Source: Imbricaverruca yamaguchii (Eukaryota; Arthropoda; Thecostraca; Neoverrucidae). Taken from it: 64,000 nt of DNA. The DNA is taken from NCBI GenBank assembly GCA_034440575.1, contig JAOTOL010001648.1:1586501-1650500 (forward strand). Reading direction: 5' to 3'. The notes below the pieces were generated by a model. That model did no database searches and was not told where the DNA came from. It saw only the letters and a program-made list of their open reading frames with translations. The position numbers and the translations under genes are program-made. Of this stretch, positions 1-10,030 are shown one piece after another. The first letter of the stretch is position 1. Every line of letters starts with the position of its first letter.

Positions 1-510
1 CCTGGTGCGCGGTGTCCCTGGTCGCGGTGTCCCTGGTCGCGGTGTCCCTGGTCGCTGTCCCCGGTCGCGGTGTCCCTGGTCGCGGTGTCCCTGGTCGCGG
101 TGTCCCTGGTCGCGGTGTCCCTGGTCGCGGTGTCCCTGGTGCGCGGTGTCCCTGGTCGCAGTGTCCCTGGTGCGCGGTGTCCCTGGTCGCAGTGTCCCTG
201 GTCGCTGTCCCTGGTGCGCGGTGTCCCTGGTCGGCTGTCCCTGGTCGCAGTGTCCTGGTCGCGGTGTCCCTGGTGCGCGGTGTCCTGTGGTGCTGTCCCG
301 GGTCGCAGTGTCCCTGGTCGCAGTGTCCCTGGTCGCGGTGTCTGGTCGCGGTGTCCTGGTCGCTGTCCTGGTCGCGGTGCTGGTCGTGTCCCTGGTCGCG
401 TGTCCCTGGTCGCAGTGTCCCTGGTGCGCGGTGTCCCTGGTCGCTGTCCCTGGTGCGCGGTGTCCCTGGTCGGTGTCCCTGGTCGCTGTCCCTGGTCCGG
501 CCGCTGACGT
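1..510. repeat. 15-bp GC-rich minisatellite
   Basis: About 33 imperfect copies of the 15-base unit GGTGTCCCTGGTCGC, with some 12- and 14-base variants. Because the unit is a multiple of three and lacks stops, all three plus frames stay open; these open frames are not evidence of a gene. The array runs off the left edge of the window and stops about 15 bases before a possible splice acceptor at 524-525, so it probably lies in the intron upstream of the hydrophobic exon at 526-631. Confidence 0.9.
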
Positions 511-525
511 GCCCGCCGTCCGTAG

Positions 526-631
526 CTCGCCCTCCCGTGTCTGCTGCTGCTGCTGGCGCTAGGCACGGCCAGCCTCGCGAGACGGGCACGCTGGCGCGCC
601 GGCGACCCCCGACGCGGCCGTGCGGCAACAG
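526..631 (+). CDS. candidate signal-peptide-like exon
   Basis: A 106-base segment lies between a CGTAG acceptor and a good donor (ACAG then GTGAG). Frame 0 reads LALPCLLLLLALGTAS followed by a run rich in Arg: a hydrophobic core with small residues before a basic stretch, as in a secretory signal peptide. There is no ATG inside, and the triplet just upstream in frame is TAG, which is the acceptor itself. An initiator would therefore have to sit in an earlier exon beyond the left edge. The exon ends in phase 1, matching the possible acceptors at 1165, 1237 and 1273 of the following large reading frame. If joined, that large protein would be secreted. The other open frame here is Ala/Arg-rich and less convincing. 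The upstream pyrimidine tract is weak. Confidence 0.4.
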
Positions 632-1158
632 GTGAGACTGACGAAGCGGACCCATCCAGCACTACATTGGTTCGGCTGCACACCATCGACAAGGATGTGC
701 TTATGCCGTGTACGCCTCTTCTTAGTAAGAAGAGGCGTAGTTTTGCGTCACGCTTTGCTGCAAGGATGGTAAGAAGTTCTTACCATTCCTTGCAGCAAAG
801 CGTGTTAAATGCGTTTAGTGAGGCGTCAGGATGTAAATACAAATAACCATCTGTGGATAATTTGTGATGGACAATGGAAGTGGAACCACATTTGGCCGAT
901 TCCTTTCCTCGAATTAGGCATATGTTCTGATTCTCAGCACTATGTTCTTCAGTATTTGGATGCTATCTCGGTTTGAAACTGTATTTACATTCTTTCCTCG
1001 ACGCCTAAAATCACGAAACTAGACACGCTGTTACAAAAATGTCGGTTATTTATCACGTACAAATTTTAAAGTGATAAACACGTTTCGAGGGATATGAGGG
1101 ATGCATAGTACATAGTCTTGGGCATTTGGCTTGATCAATATATAATTTGGCTACAATC
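632..1158 (+). other. probable intron with two loopless hairpins
   Basis: AT-richer sequence between the candidate hydrophobic exon and the large reading frame. It contains two adjacent near-perfect palindromes at 711-739 and 749-804 (listed separately). No other coding signal was seen. The 3' part is T-rich and ends in ATCATGCCAG, which can serve as an acceptor at 1164-1165. Confidence 0.5.
711..804. repeat. two tandem loopless inverted repeats
   Basis: Palindrome 1 has arms 711-724 (TACGCCTCTTCTTA) and 726-739 separated by one base, with a perfect 14-bp stem. Palindrome 2 has arms 749-775 and 777-804 separated by one base, about 27 bp with a single bulge. Nine bases separate the two. As RNA they would form two stacked, nearly loopless hairpins. 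Loops this small are unlike a microRNA precursor, so a fold-back insertion or an extruded cruciform is more likely. Confidence 0.8.
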
Positions 1159-4100
1159 ATGCCAGGTTCCCGCGGCAGGCACGCAAAAAAGAAGCAGAGG
1201 TCAAAGTCAAAGTCACTGGTGAATGGTTCCTTCGCAGAGCGGTGGGTTGGTTATTTGGGCTTATCCTTCGCAGAGCGGCCGAACTGGATCATTGTGAGGC
1301 CATCACCAGCAGCAGCTGGTCTCGTCACCGACCTGCCTGACGCCGTCGGTTCCGGCACGTGGCAGCGTAGCCTGTGGCGGCCCCGGGGGCAGGCGGCGCG
1401 CCGAAACTCCACCGCCGCGCGAGCGCCCCTCGAGCCCGGCGCGGCACAACAGCCGGGCGACAGCAGCGCCGCGGTGGCCGCCAGTGTAACTACAGCTGAC
1501 TCAACTCCCGCCGCCGCCGCGCGAGTGTCGCTCGAACCGGGCGCGGCACGCCAGCCGGCCGACAGCAGCGCCGCGGTGGCCGCCAGTGTAACTACAGCTG
1601 ACTCAACTCCCGCCGCCGCCGCGCGAGCGCCCCTCGAGCCCGGCGCGGCACGCCAGCCGGCCGACAGCAGCGCCGCGGTGGCCGCCAGTGTAACTACAGC
1701 CGACTCAACTGCCGCCGCCGCCAGCTCGGGGGACGACTGGGAGCCGCGCCCGCGGCCGGCAGACGGCGACCGCCAGGACGGCCGGCGAGCGCGCGGCACC
1801 GACGGCGCGCGCGCCGAGAAGTCGCGGCGCGTGGCGTTCCTGCAGCGGCTGCACCGGTCGCAGCTGGTGCCGCACGAGTCGGCCGATTTCCGCAACGGCA
1901 CGTTCGTCGCCGCCGTCCACAGCACGGCCAACCCGTGGCTGCAGCGGTACGCGCCCTTCTACTACCCGCAGAACCCGCTGCCCGTGCAGCTCAACCAGCA
2001 GACGGACGCGCCCGAGCCGCGGCTGCGCCACGTGCACATCACCGACACGGTCGTCGTGCCGCCCAAGGTGCGCTTCTCCGACCAGGTCCTGCGCACCATC
2101 CACGACGCCAAGCTCAGGTCGCTGCCTATGCCCAAGGAGCAGGTGTTCGTCGGGGGCGGACCCGAGGCGGAGGACGGCCAGAACCGCGGAGTGTCGTCGG
2201 ACGGGTCAGGCGGCGGGGATTCAGGTGCAGCTCCTGCGGCCAGCGACAACCCAGCAGCTCCCGGGCTGGCGGAAATCCCAGGATCCCCCACTCCTATCCC
2301 TCAGCACGGATCAGCATCCACCTCCCGCACCTCCAGGTCGAGTTCTGCAGCTCCCGCCCTCATCCCTGACTATGGAAAAGCTATTCCCGTGCCCAGCCCC
2401 AAGTTCTGGCCAGCATCCCCCTCTCCCAGCCCTCCGACCGGCGCACACCCTGGAGGTCCCGCCCCTTCCTCTCCTTCGTCCGGGCGCCCGCTCTCACTCG
2501 CCAACAACGCGATCGAGAAGGTGGCGGGCGGATCCGACGGCCTTCGGACGCACCCGGCACCAGCCTCGCCGGTGTCCGCCCCCGCCGACACGCCGCCGTT
2601 CCGGTCACCGACCGACCGCGCCGACACGCCGCCGCTCCGGTCACCGGCCGCCCCCGCCGACACGCCGCCGTTCCGGTCACCGGCCGACCGCGCCGACACG
2701 CCGCCGTTCCGGTCACCGGCCCACCGCGCCGCGTCCAGCCTCGCCGGCTTCCGGCGCAAGCCCAAGTCGGACGACGTGATCTCGCTGAGCGAGTCGTACA
2801 GGCACGAGCCGGTGGCGCCGACTACGTCGCGTCCCGACAGCAGGAGCGACTACGGCGCGCCCAAGACGTCCGACATCCTCCGTCCGCCCGGCCACCGGCC
2901 GCCGCTGTCCCCGCCGGCGGCCGAGGCGCGCGGCCACGGTCGGCCGCGACCGGACAACGTCGTCGACGGCGACGAGTCGGCTCGACGCCGGCCGCCGGCC
3001 GACAGCGACGGCTACAGCGCCCCAAGGGAGCGCGACATCATCGGCGGGGGCCGGCCGTCGAGGACGAGCCCTCCGTCAAGGACGAGCCCGCCATCGCGGA
3101 CGAGCTCGCCGTCGCAGACGAGCCCGCCGTCGAGGACGGGCCCGCCAATCTCGTTCCGCTCAGAGTACGCTGCGCCAAAGGACGAAGACGTTATCGAGGG
3201 TGGCCCTAGGGAACCGGAGGAACCAACGACTCCACTCCGGTCCGAAAGCCCACGACGGTCCAGGGTGGTACAAACCCGGGAAGAGTACATTCGGCCAAAG
3301 CAGGGCGGCGCGATTCGCCCCAACCGGGCGCCGGCCGATGGTGACCCATCACCAGGTCAGAGGCAGCGTCCGCCGCAGGTGACCTCGCCTGAAGGATACA
3401 CGAGGCCAAAGGAGGAGGATATCGTCCAGATAGCGCGAGTCCCCACCATCAATAGCGAGCCGGCGTTGGAAACTCAGCTTGTCAGGACTCCAGGACGGTT
3501 CACACAGACTGAAGGTTACAGGTCGCCCAAGGAAGAGGATCTCATCGCTAACGACGTGAGCACACCGTTCATCGAACAAATCTCAGCGAAACCGGCGGAA
3601 ATCCCACCCCATCGTGCTGAGACGTTTGCGTTGAGAGGCTACAGTCGACCCAAGGACGCGGACATTATCCAATTCGACGTTCCGCCTCCATTCGGCAACA
3701 TTGACCTTAGTACACCGCCAAGTCCGGCCCCGATCTCCACTGCACAGAGCGACTACACCGCACCGCAACAAGCGAACATCATCGGAGACGACAAAGGCGA
3801 TCAGGTCAGAAATGAAGAGTCCGCCTACAACCAGGAGGCGCCCGCATCGTCCCCGAAGACGCTCGACACCCGGGGATACGCCAGGCCGAGGGAGGCCGAT
3901 GTCATAGAGATCGGCCGACCTCTCGCCGGCGCCGTGACAACCGCCGCCGGTCAAACCAGTGGACTCGCTCACAGCGCGCTGCTGATGCCCCCTGAAGGAT
4001 ACGCCGCGCCCAAGATCAGTGACGTCATCGACGCAAGCGTGGCCGACGAGGACACGCTCCCGCCGCTCTCCGACGGCAAGTTCCAGGACGGTGGCGCGTA

Positions 4101-5535
4101 CGAAGCTGTCGGGAGCGACATCGGCCGGGGCGCGGGTGGTACAGGCAATTCGGGGGTCGGCGGCTACGAGCCGGCTGGCGTCAGCCCGACACAGACCGCG
4201 CCCGTTCCTCAGCCTCCAAAGCCACGCGACAACGGACGCCAAACTGCCAGACCCAGGCCGGTACAGCCTCCGACAGACGCGACCGCGTACAGCACGCCGC
4301 ACCCGCGGGACATTCTGCCAGAGGCCGGCTCGCCGACCGACTCTCCGCGCGATGCCGACGCCTTGCGCGGCGCGGTCGCCATCATGGGCGCGTTCGGCCA
4401 CGCGCGGCCCGCCGACGCCGAGCACGACGTCAACGGCATAGACGGGCTGACGACGCCGCCGACGCGCGAGGCGAACCGTCCGCCCGGTCGCCGCCCGGCC
4501 ACGGCTCCGGCCACGCCTTCGGCTACGCCCTCGGCTGCAGAGGGCGAGCGGACCCGCAGGGCCGGCCTGGCGCGGTCCCGTGCCCGGCCACACCTCGTCG
4601 ACGCCCGGTCGGACAGGCCGCCGTCACCTGTCGGCGCGCGGCGGCGGCAGGTGACGCTGACGAGGTGGCCGGCGCCAGGTCCGTCGGAGACTGTCGCCAC
4701 CTCGGACTTCGGCCCGCCGTTCGCGGTGGTCGAGAGGATAGATCTGGGCTGGCCGGCGGAGCCGGTGACGCCGTACACGTCACCTTCGGTATTGCACCAG
4801 CCGCCTACGGTACCGTACCGGCCTCCAGTCGCACCGTACCAGTCACCAGCAACGCCGTACCAGTCACAAGTAGCGCCGTACCAGCAGCCTACAGTGCAAT
4901 ACCAGCCTGCAGTAGCACCGTACCAGTTGCCAGAACCGCCGTACCAATCACAAGCGGCACCGTACCAGTCACAAGTAGCGCCGTACCAGCAGCCTACAGT
5001 GCAATACCAGCCTGCAGTAGCACCGTACCAGTTGCCAGAACCGCCGTACCAATCACCAGCGGCACCGTACCAGCCGCCGACGGCACGGTACCAGTCGCCA
5101 GAAGCACCGTACCAACCTCCCGCAGTACCATACCAACTGCCGGTGGTACAGCAACAGTCGCCAACAGCACCGTACCAACCTCCCGCAGCACCGTACCAAC
5201 TGCCGGTGGTACAGCAGCAGTCGCCAACAGCACCGTACCAACCTCCCGCGGCACCGTATGAGTCGCCGGCGGCCCTCCAGGACCGGCCCGGGCACGCCGC
5301 TTGGCCGGGCTCCCAGCCGCCGCCCGCCACACTACCGGCGCCGGTGGCGCCGCATCGCGGCCGTTCGCGGAAACTGCCGACGGCGGCGCCACGCGTCGGC
5401 TTCCCGCGGGACTTTGACGTGACGTTTGGCGCGGCGTTCTGGCCGGCGTCCGAGCGACGAGTGTTGGCCGGGACGCAGACGGTTGCGCGGCCCCAAGAGA
5501 GCGACCTAGCTTTCAGGAAACCGGAATGGATGTAG
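1159..5535 (+). CDS. large proline-rich repeat protein of unknown function
   Basis: An uninterrupted frame of 1,458 codons from ATG 1159 to TAG 5533-5535. It is very GC-rich with strong third-position GC, unlike the AT-richer flanks. Domains in order: a basic Lys-rich start; three Ala-rich repeats of about 39 residues (84-184); a non-repetitive block (about 225-334) containing HSTANPWLQRYAPFYYPQNP and DTVVVPPKVRFSDQVLRTI, which looks the most constrained; a Pro/Ser region with 12-residue ADTPPFRSP repeats (about 475-525); about 11 copies of a motif like GYxxPKExDII spaced 30-60 residues (565-1055); a PYQxP repeat tail (about 1205-1370); and a short end GTQTVARPQESDLAFRKPEWM. No membrane segment or enzyme motif is visible. 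Acceptors at 1165, 1237 or 1273 could make this a downstream exon, so the ATG is provisional. I do not recognise the family. A secreted structural or matrix protein is possible only if the upstream hydrophobic exon belongs to it. Confidence 0.8.
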   Translation: MPGSRGRHAKKKQRSKSKSLVNGSFAERWVGYLGLSFAERPNWIIVRPSPAAAGLVTDLPDAVGSGTWQRSLWRPRGQAARRNSTAARAPLEPGAAQQPGDSSAAVAASVTTADSTPAAAARVSLEPGAARQPADSSAAVAASVTTADSTPAAAARAPLEPGAARQPADSSAAVAASVTTADSTAAAASSGDDWEPRPRPADGDRQDGRRARGTDGARAEKSRRVAFLQRLHRSQLVPHESADFRNGTFVAAVHSTANPWLQRYAPFYYPQNPLPVQLNQQTDAPEPRLRHVHITDTVVVPPKVRFSDQVLRTIHDAKLRSLPMPKEQVFVGGGPEAEDGQNRGVSSDGSGGGDSGAAPAASDNPAAPGLAEIPGSPTPIPQHGSASTSRTSRSSSAAPALIPDYGKAIPVPSPKFWPASPSPSPPTGAHPGGPAPSSPSSGRPLSLANNAIEKVAGGSDGLRTHPAPASPVSAPADTPPFRSPTDRADTPPLRSPAAPADTPPFRSPADRADTPPFRSPAHRAASSLAGFRRKPKSDDVISLSESYRHEPVAPTTSRPDSRSDYGAPKTSDILRPPGHRPPLSPPAAEARGHGRPRPDNVVDGDESARRRPPADSDGYSAPRERDIIGGGRPSRTSPPSRTSPPSRTSSPSQTSPPSRTGPPISFRSEYAAPKDEDVIEGGPREPEEPTTPLRSESPRRSRVVQTREEYIRPKQGGAIRPNRAPADGDPSPGQRQRPPQVTSPEGYTRPKEEDIVQIARVPTINSEPALETQLVRTPGRFTQTEGYRSPKEEDLIANDVSTPFIEQISAKPAEIPPHRAETFALRGYSRPKDADIIQFDVPPPFGNIDLSTPPSPAPISTAQSDYTAPQQANIIGDDKGDQVRNEESAYNQEAPASSPKTLDTRGYARPREADVIEIGRPLAGAVTTAAGQTSGLAHSALLMPPEGYAAPKISDVIDASVADEDTLPPLSDGKFQDGGAYEAVGSDIGRGAGGTGNSGVGGYEPAGVSPTQTAPVPQPPKPRDNGRQTARPRPVQPPTDATAYSTPHPRDILPEAGSPTDSPRDADALRGAVAIMGAFGHARPADAEHDVNGIDGLTTPPTREANRPPGRRPATAPATPSATPSAAEGERTRRAGLARSRARPHLVDARSDRPPSPVGARRRQVTLTRWPAPGPSETVATSDFGPPFAVVERIDLGWPAEPVTPYTSPSVLHQPPTVPYRPPVAPYQSPATPYQSQVAPYQQPTVQYQPAVAPYQLPEPPYQSQAAPYQSQVAPYQQPTVQYQPAVAPYQLPEPPYQSPAAPYQPPTARYQSPEAPYQPPAVPYQLPVVQQQSPTAPYQPPAAPYQLPVVQQQSPTAPYQPPAAPYESPAALQDRPGHAAWPGSQPPPATLPAPVAPHRGRSRKLPTAAPRVGFPRDFDVTFGAAFWPASERRVLAGTQTVARPQESDLAFRKPEWM
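4765..5265 (+). repeat. coding Pro-Tyr-Gln repeat
   Basis: Inside the large plus-strand gene. About 25 units of PYQxP-x-x encoded by 18- to 24-base repeats such as GCACCGTACCAGTCGCCA. Two longer higher-order blocks are duplicated almost exactly (about 4864-4955 and 4972-5063). All six frames are largely open here because the repeat is a multiple of three; only the plus frame continues into the rest of the gene. Confidence 0.9.
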
Positions 5536-5690
5536 CGCGATGGACTATGGCAGCCAGACGAGTCCACTCTGTGCGGGGGGTGGACGACTCCGCGGGCCCA
5601 GAAGACGGACCCAGCTTCGAGGAAACCGAGCTGGATGTAGCGCTGCGCCCGAGCAGTCAGATGAGTCCACTATGTACGGTAAGTGGACGG
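5490..5690 (+). repeat. tandem duplication spanning the stop codon
   Basis: The last codons and stop of the large gene (GAAACCGGAATGGATGTAG around 5517-5535) reappear about 112 bases downstream (GAAACCGAGCTGGATGTAG, near 5621-5639). The flanking GAGTCCACT words are duplicated too. The second copy is followed by a donor-like TACG-GTAAGTGG at about 5677. The 3' end of the gene has therefore been duplicated with its stop. No AATAAA signal was found between 5536 and 6240. Confidence 0.75.
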
Positions 5691-5699
5691 TCCCAGAGT

Positions 5700-6764
5700 G
5701 AGTGCAAGCTTGAACTGCGAGAGGTTGATCAGTCGGCAAGATAACTGTGTGTACACACATGCACATGTTTTGACAGGCTCAATGTTATGTTACTGCAGTG
5801 TATGATGTTAGACGTAAGTCGTGGCATAGCTCCCTCAATGTTCACCCCGTCTCAAATCATCTGTGTTCGGTTTACTCCAGTGTTCGATGACTGTTTAGCA
5901 AGGGTGCAGCCAAGATTTCTTTAGGGTGGAGGGGTCAACAAAAAATACGACAAAACATACCGCTGTCGGCATGCAAACAATTTCTGACTATGCGGTGAAA
6001 ATCTCAAAATGTCTGGTTTGATCTGGTGTATTTTGAATGCAAGAGGGAGGGAGGGACACCTTGGCTGCGCCTCTACCGTCCAGTACGCTAACGTGGAACT
6101 GTATTCACCATGACTGTAGCGGACAGACGTGCTCAAGCATAGGCTCAATCCTGCCAGATGTACAGCAGCTTTAACTTTTGCAGTGTTAATCATAGCCAGC
6201 GACGAACCGCCAGTGTTGTATGCCTGTGTTCAGTTCATGATTGAGATTATCATCATTATCGTACCTACTGCATGATTACCAGTGTACTTCCGCAGCGGCA
6301 ATACATGCGATCTCTGCTGGATTACAACTTCAGGTGGCACCGGCCGATCGAATGACACCTGGGAAGCTAGTACCACGTGATGCATCAGCTATATCCACGT
6401 TCATTTACATAAATGTGTTCCAAGTCCCAGGCACAACAGCCAGCACCTACACCGGTGCATTCTTTCATCAATCCGGCCGGGTTGAGAGGGGAGGGAGAAT
6501 CCACCAGCACGACCGTACATATATGCGTGACGTCCAAGGCAATGACCTTTCCAACCACGGAGGACCACCAGAGGACCTCCGACAAATCTCCCGGTCAGGC
6601 TGCTCGGGCCGCCTGTCTGACGAAGCAGTCTGGTAGTGGGCCACTCCACACAGTCGGCGCCCCGGCAGTCGGTACCGACTGGACTGTCGGCCAGGCACGT
6701 CCACCGGTCGGTGTCACGGGTCAGGGAGCTACAGGAGACCAGTGTCATGGGTCAGGGCGTATAT
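5700..6764. other. intergenic, nothing recognised
   Basis: Mixed-composition DNA downstream of the large plus-strand gene. The short open frames on both strands (for example 6241-6636 plus and 6401-6748 minus) overlap each other and have no motif or splice context. No gene, tRNA or repeat could be supported. Confidence 0.5.
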
Positions 6765-6935
6765 TGGGCGCTTCACGGCGCACTTTATGCACAATCACGG
6801 CTAATGGCGTCGCCCACACCGTTTCGCCGGTGGGCCGCGGGATTCGGGATATCCTAAGCGGCGCGATTGTTGAACCCAGGACCTTTGGTACCCAGAGCTC
6901 AACACCTTAACCACTCGGCCATCCCCGCCACCATG
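6765..6935 (-). mobile_element. tRNA-derived SINE (Ser/Leu-like head)
   Basis: On the minus strand, starting near 6935, the unit reads GGGGATGGCCGAGTGGTTAAG, a type-II tRNA 5' end with an A box, followed by CCTGGGTTCAACA resembling a B box. Further on it carries GGCGACGCCATTAGCCGTGATTGTGCATAAAGTGCGCC-type tail sequence. The same arrangement recurs at 43130-43290. Mismatches in the stems and the shared tail mark it as a SINE rather than a tRNA gene. Confidence 0.65.
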
Positions 6936-8800
6936 GATCATGGTGCTGCAGGACGCTGGTGTCATGTGTCGACGTGTTGTGGGAGATCGGGGTAATTGGT
7001 CAGGGTCCTGTAGATGGCTGTCAGTTGGATAACGGCCGCAAGACTTCGTCTTCTCCGTGTGGCAGGTCAAATGTCAAATGCCAACCCCAACAGCTGATGC
7101 TCCTGACCACACACATGAACGGAACAATGACGGTCGCGGTGTTGGTCGAATTTTCCGCGTGCCGAGACGCTCCCAGAGGCACGCAATCCCTCCTGCCTTC
7201 CCCGCCTCCTTTGGCATCGTCACTGGTCGCTCTCCACACGCCTGCCATCCTTCACGACCGACTCCACCGCATCCAACACTCCAAATTCAACGACAGTCAC
7301 AATCGAGGGGTGTATTTTGAGCCGTGTCCTCCGTAGGCAGGAAGACTGCGACTCTACACAGCGAGCTGCACTGGTCATTGCGGACGGAAGACAGTGCCGC
7401 GGGGACTAGAGAATAGACAACGCACACGCACGCGCGCACACGCACAGGGCGACTCAGCTGCCGACTCGGCGCCAGACCGAGACCAGTTCCGCAGGCGGGC
7501 TAGTCACGTCACGACCGTCCACTCGATGCTGTGGTGGAGTCGGCGCTACCCGCCACCACCTCAGTGCCCGCAGTCAGTCGCAGCACAGACGGCTGAACGG
7601 CCGTCCACGGTCGAGGCCGCGGGCGGTCGCGGGGCGTTGCGGAACACCACGGCACGCATTGGAAGAGCAGCAGGACCGCACCGGCCGTCGCCCGGCCAGC
7701 CGACCAGCCGGGTCCCGGCACTGGCGTGGGAGCAGCCAGTTCCATCGCTAGTGGAGGCCGTCCGTTCTTCTTCACCAGACAGGTACGGCACGTGACGGCT
7801 CACACGCCGCGCCGTGCCGTGCAGCTGGAAGTTCAACCGCTTGAACGCGGTTGAACGCCTTCCGTGATTCCAAGATCGGAAACTAAGTTCTAGGACAATT
7901 ACAGATCCTTTACGTTGGTCCAAGGAACCACGCAAAATAATTCGGACACAGCGGTAGGAGGTTTGCGAAGCTTACGAATTATTGCAACAGTGAGAAATAC
8001 TATTAATAAAAAGAAAAGACGCCATGCCAAACTCGGGTCCCATCTGTCGCGACTAAGTCGTTAGCAACAGAGTTCGCCTACACAACTACATGAAGAAAAA
8101 TCGAACACTCGCTGAGACTTCCACACAAACCATTCTCACGAGCAGAATGGAACATTGCCACCAGTCGAAATGAGCGAACTTAAAGCTGTTTTTAAACAGG
8201 ACGAACTCAGCGCTGGTAAAACGGGCGCTACATAAATGTAGGCTCAAACGCATAGTGGCTCACCACATGAGCATAAAAGCAAATAAAACCTGGCAAAAAT
8301 AACCATAGCCATAATAATAAATACATTCAGCGAAAGATCTCTGCACCACAGCACTACAAATAGCCCTGACTATGGCGACACAACGCGCTCGGCAAGCCGT
8401 GCATGCTCTGCTAATTGTGCCATCAGCGAGAGAGCACACAGGTCACAGACGGGGAGCCTAGGTAGCCGGCAGGGCAGTGCCGGCCGGCCACACGTCGGGG
8501 CCACACCAGTCAGCTGGCAGAGAGCGCCACGCAACCACCGCTCGGCTCCACACTCGCACACCAGCCGGCCAGCCTTTGTACGGGGTGCGCGAGGCAGTTC
8601 GGCAGCGTGCGCATTTGGCGGTTGGACCCTGTGCGGGCACTCACCAACAGCGTGTACGTCTCTCCGACACAACCGCACCGAAAAGTGGGTCGGCGAGACG
8701 CACTGTGTACACAATGCGGCTGGCACTGCGGTTTGGCACACGCGTCCGTTGGCAGTGTTGTCGGATCGGCGAGCTGTGAACCGAGTCGAGCTTCTGCAGT
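6936..8800. other. intergenic or distal intron, no gene supported
   Basis: GC-rich (7390-7800, 8390-8800) alternating with AT-rich stretches. Both strands hold overlapping open frames of 80-150 codons that are rich in Arg/Pro/Cys, as expected of GC-rich noncoding DNA. I looked here for the missing last exon of the minus-strand R3HCC1L-like gene and did not find a convincing Lys/Arg/Glu-rich segment with an acceptor. Confidence 0.45.
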
Positions 8801-8819
8801 CGCTCATGCTCTCTCCCGT

Positions 8820-8876
8820 GCCGACCAATCAGAATCGTCCCTTCCACCGGTGCCGACCAATCAGAATCGTCCCTCC
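8820..8876 (+). promoter_or_regulatory. duplicated CCAAT box
   Basis: The 24-base string around GTGCCGACCAATCAGAATCG occurs twice, about 31 bases apart (starting near 8819 and 8850). GACCAATCAGA matches the NF-Y CCAAT-box consensus very well. Spacing of about three helical turns is typical of cooperating NF-Y sites. It lies in CpG-rich DNA, so a promoter is plausible, but no transcript start or downstream gene could be identified. Confidence 0.4.
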
Positions 8877-8884
8877 CACGCGTC

Positions 8885-9798
8885 TTCCTTCTGCTTCGCC
8901 GCCAGACGCTTCTTGTCTGTGAAGAGAAGGCTCTGTGAGGACAGCATTGCATCACGCACGGCAGGCGGGAGCAGTACTTAGACATGACACGCCCCAGTTC
9001 ACATTTGATCGCAAGGCAGCTGCTCTGAATAATACGGTACGTGTCTGGACAAAAATGGAAAATTGAGAAAATCCTATCAGGCACTACCGGGCCACTTGTC
9101 CCCACCACTAGAACACCAGGTTCACGCTGGGCAAGCCCAGTTGCGTGGCCCATGGCACTACCACTCACGCACCAACCAGGTCCGGATTACTCTACTGCCC
9201 GCCTTCCGACCTGGTTCAAGTTGTCCGTATTTCTACCGTTTGTGCACGGTACACCTGCGACAACTGAAAAAATAAACAAGCGCGTCATGCAGCTAATCAT
9301 GTGATCCTCCGTCGGCTACGAATTGCTCCGGCCCACTTGGATCGCCAGCACGGCATATGAAGTAGACCGAGCGGGGAGGGGGTAGCAGGTGCCAGCATCG
9401 CACTCCCATCGGAAGTGAGTGTGTCGCAACGTATTCTTTTTTAACAGTTCGCGTGGCCCGTCCCCGTTTCCAACGCGGTCACACAAAGATGAGCAGTCTT
9501 TGCATTATCCAAACGAACCGCCGGCGCGACAGGGCCCGCAGCAGTGGGACTTGGAACTCACGGCCCGCAGCAGTCGCTACAAGCGGCGTGCCTTCTGCAG
9601 AATCGAACTCACCGCACATATTTTAACGGCCGCCAGGCAAAACAATCACGCCACACGTCACGGAGACAACACCACATCTGAACCATGCCGGCTGCACCTG
9701 TCCTCCACCCAGCCTGCAGAACATGCCAGCTGCACCTGTCCTCCACCCCCCCTCCAGAAAATCCCGCCTCCACCTCTCCCCCCCCCCCCCCCCAAAAA

Positions 9799-9834
<36 letters not shown>

Positions 9835-10030
9835 AAAACCCCCCCCCCCCCCCCTCCCCCAGCCTGCAGAACATGCCAGCTGCACGCCTGAGAGACACTG
9901 AATGCACACCACAGTCCGAGATCTAAACGCACTCCTGCAGTTTATGCCCAGACGCGACAATAAAGCGGAGGCACAACAGTGGGCAGCTCCCACACCAACA
10001 GTTCACGGTGGCGCGTCAGACGCGTACCGA
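8885..10030. other. intergenic, with a C/A homopolymer tract
   Basis: No gene recognised. At 9777-9861 there is a run of C interrupted by short A runs (C-rich on plus, G-rich on minus), preceded by two copies of a 39-base unit containing CATGCCAGCTGCACCTGTCC. The Gly-rich and Pro-rich open frames there are artefacts of the homopolymer. The tract length is unlikely to be assembled reliably. Confidence 0.6.

Noticed and set aside
1..635. Three long open frames in the 15-bp repeat (Val/Ser/Arg/Gly-rich)
   Set aside because: A 15-base stop-free unit keeps all frames open; no start context or domain.
4209..5567. 452-codon minus-strand frame rich in WYGAAGGWYGA
   Set aside because: Antisense shadow of the PYQ repeats; it has no unique conserved part, and the plus frame continues through non-repetitive sequence.
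8370..8828. 152-codon Cys-rich minus-strand frame
   Set aside because: Cysteine spacing matches no domain, and the opposite strand is open as well; GC-rich background.
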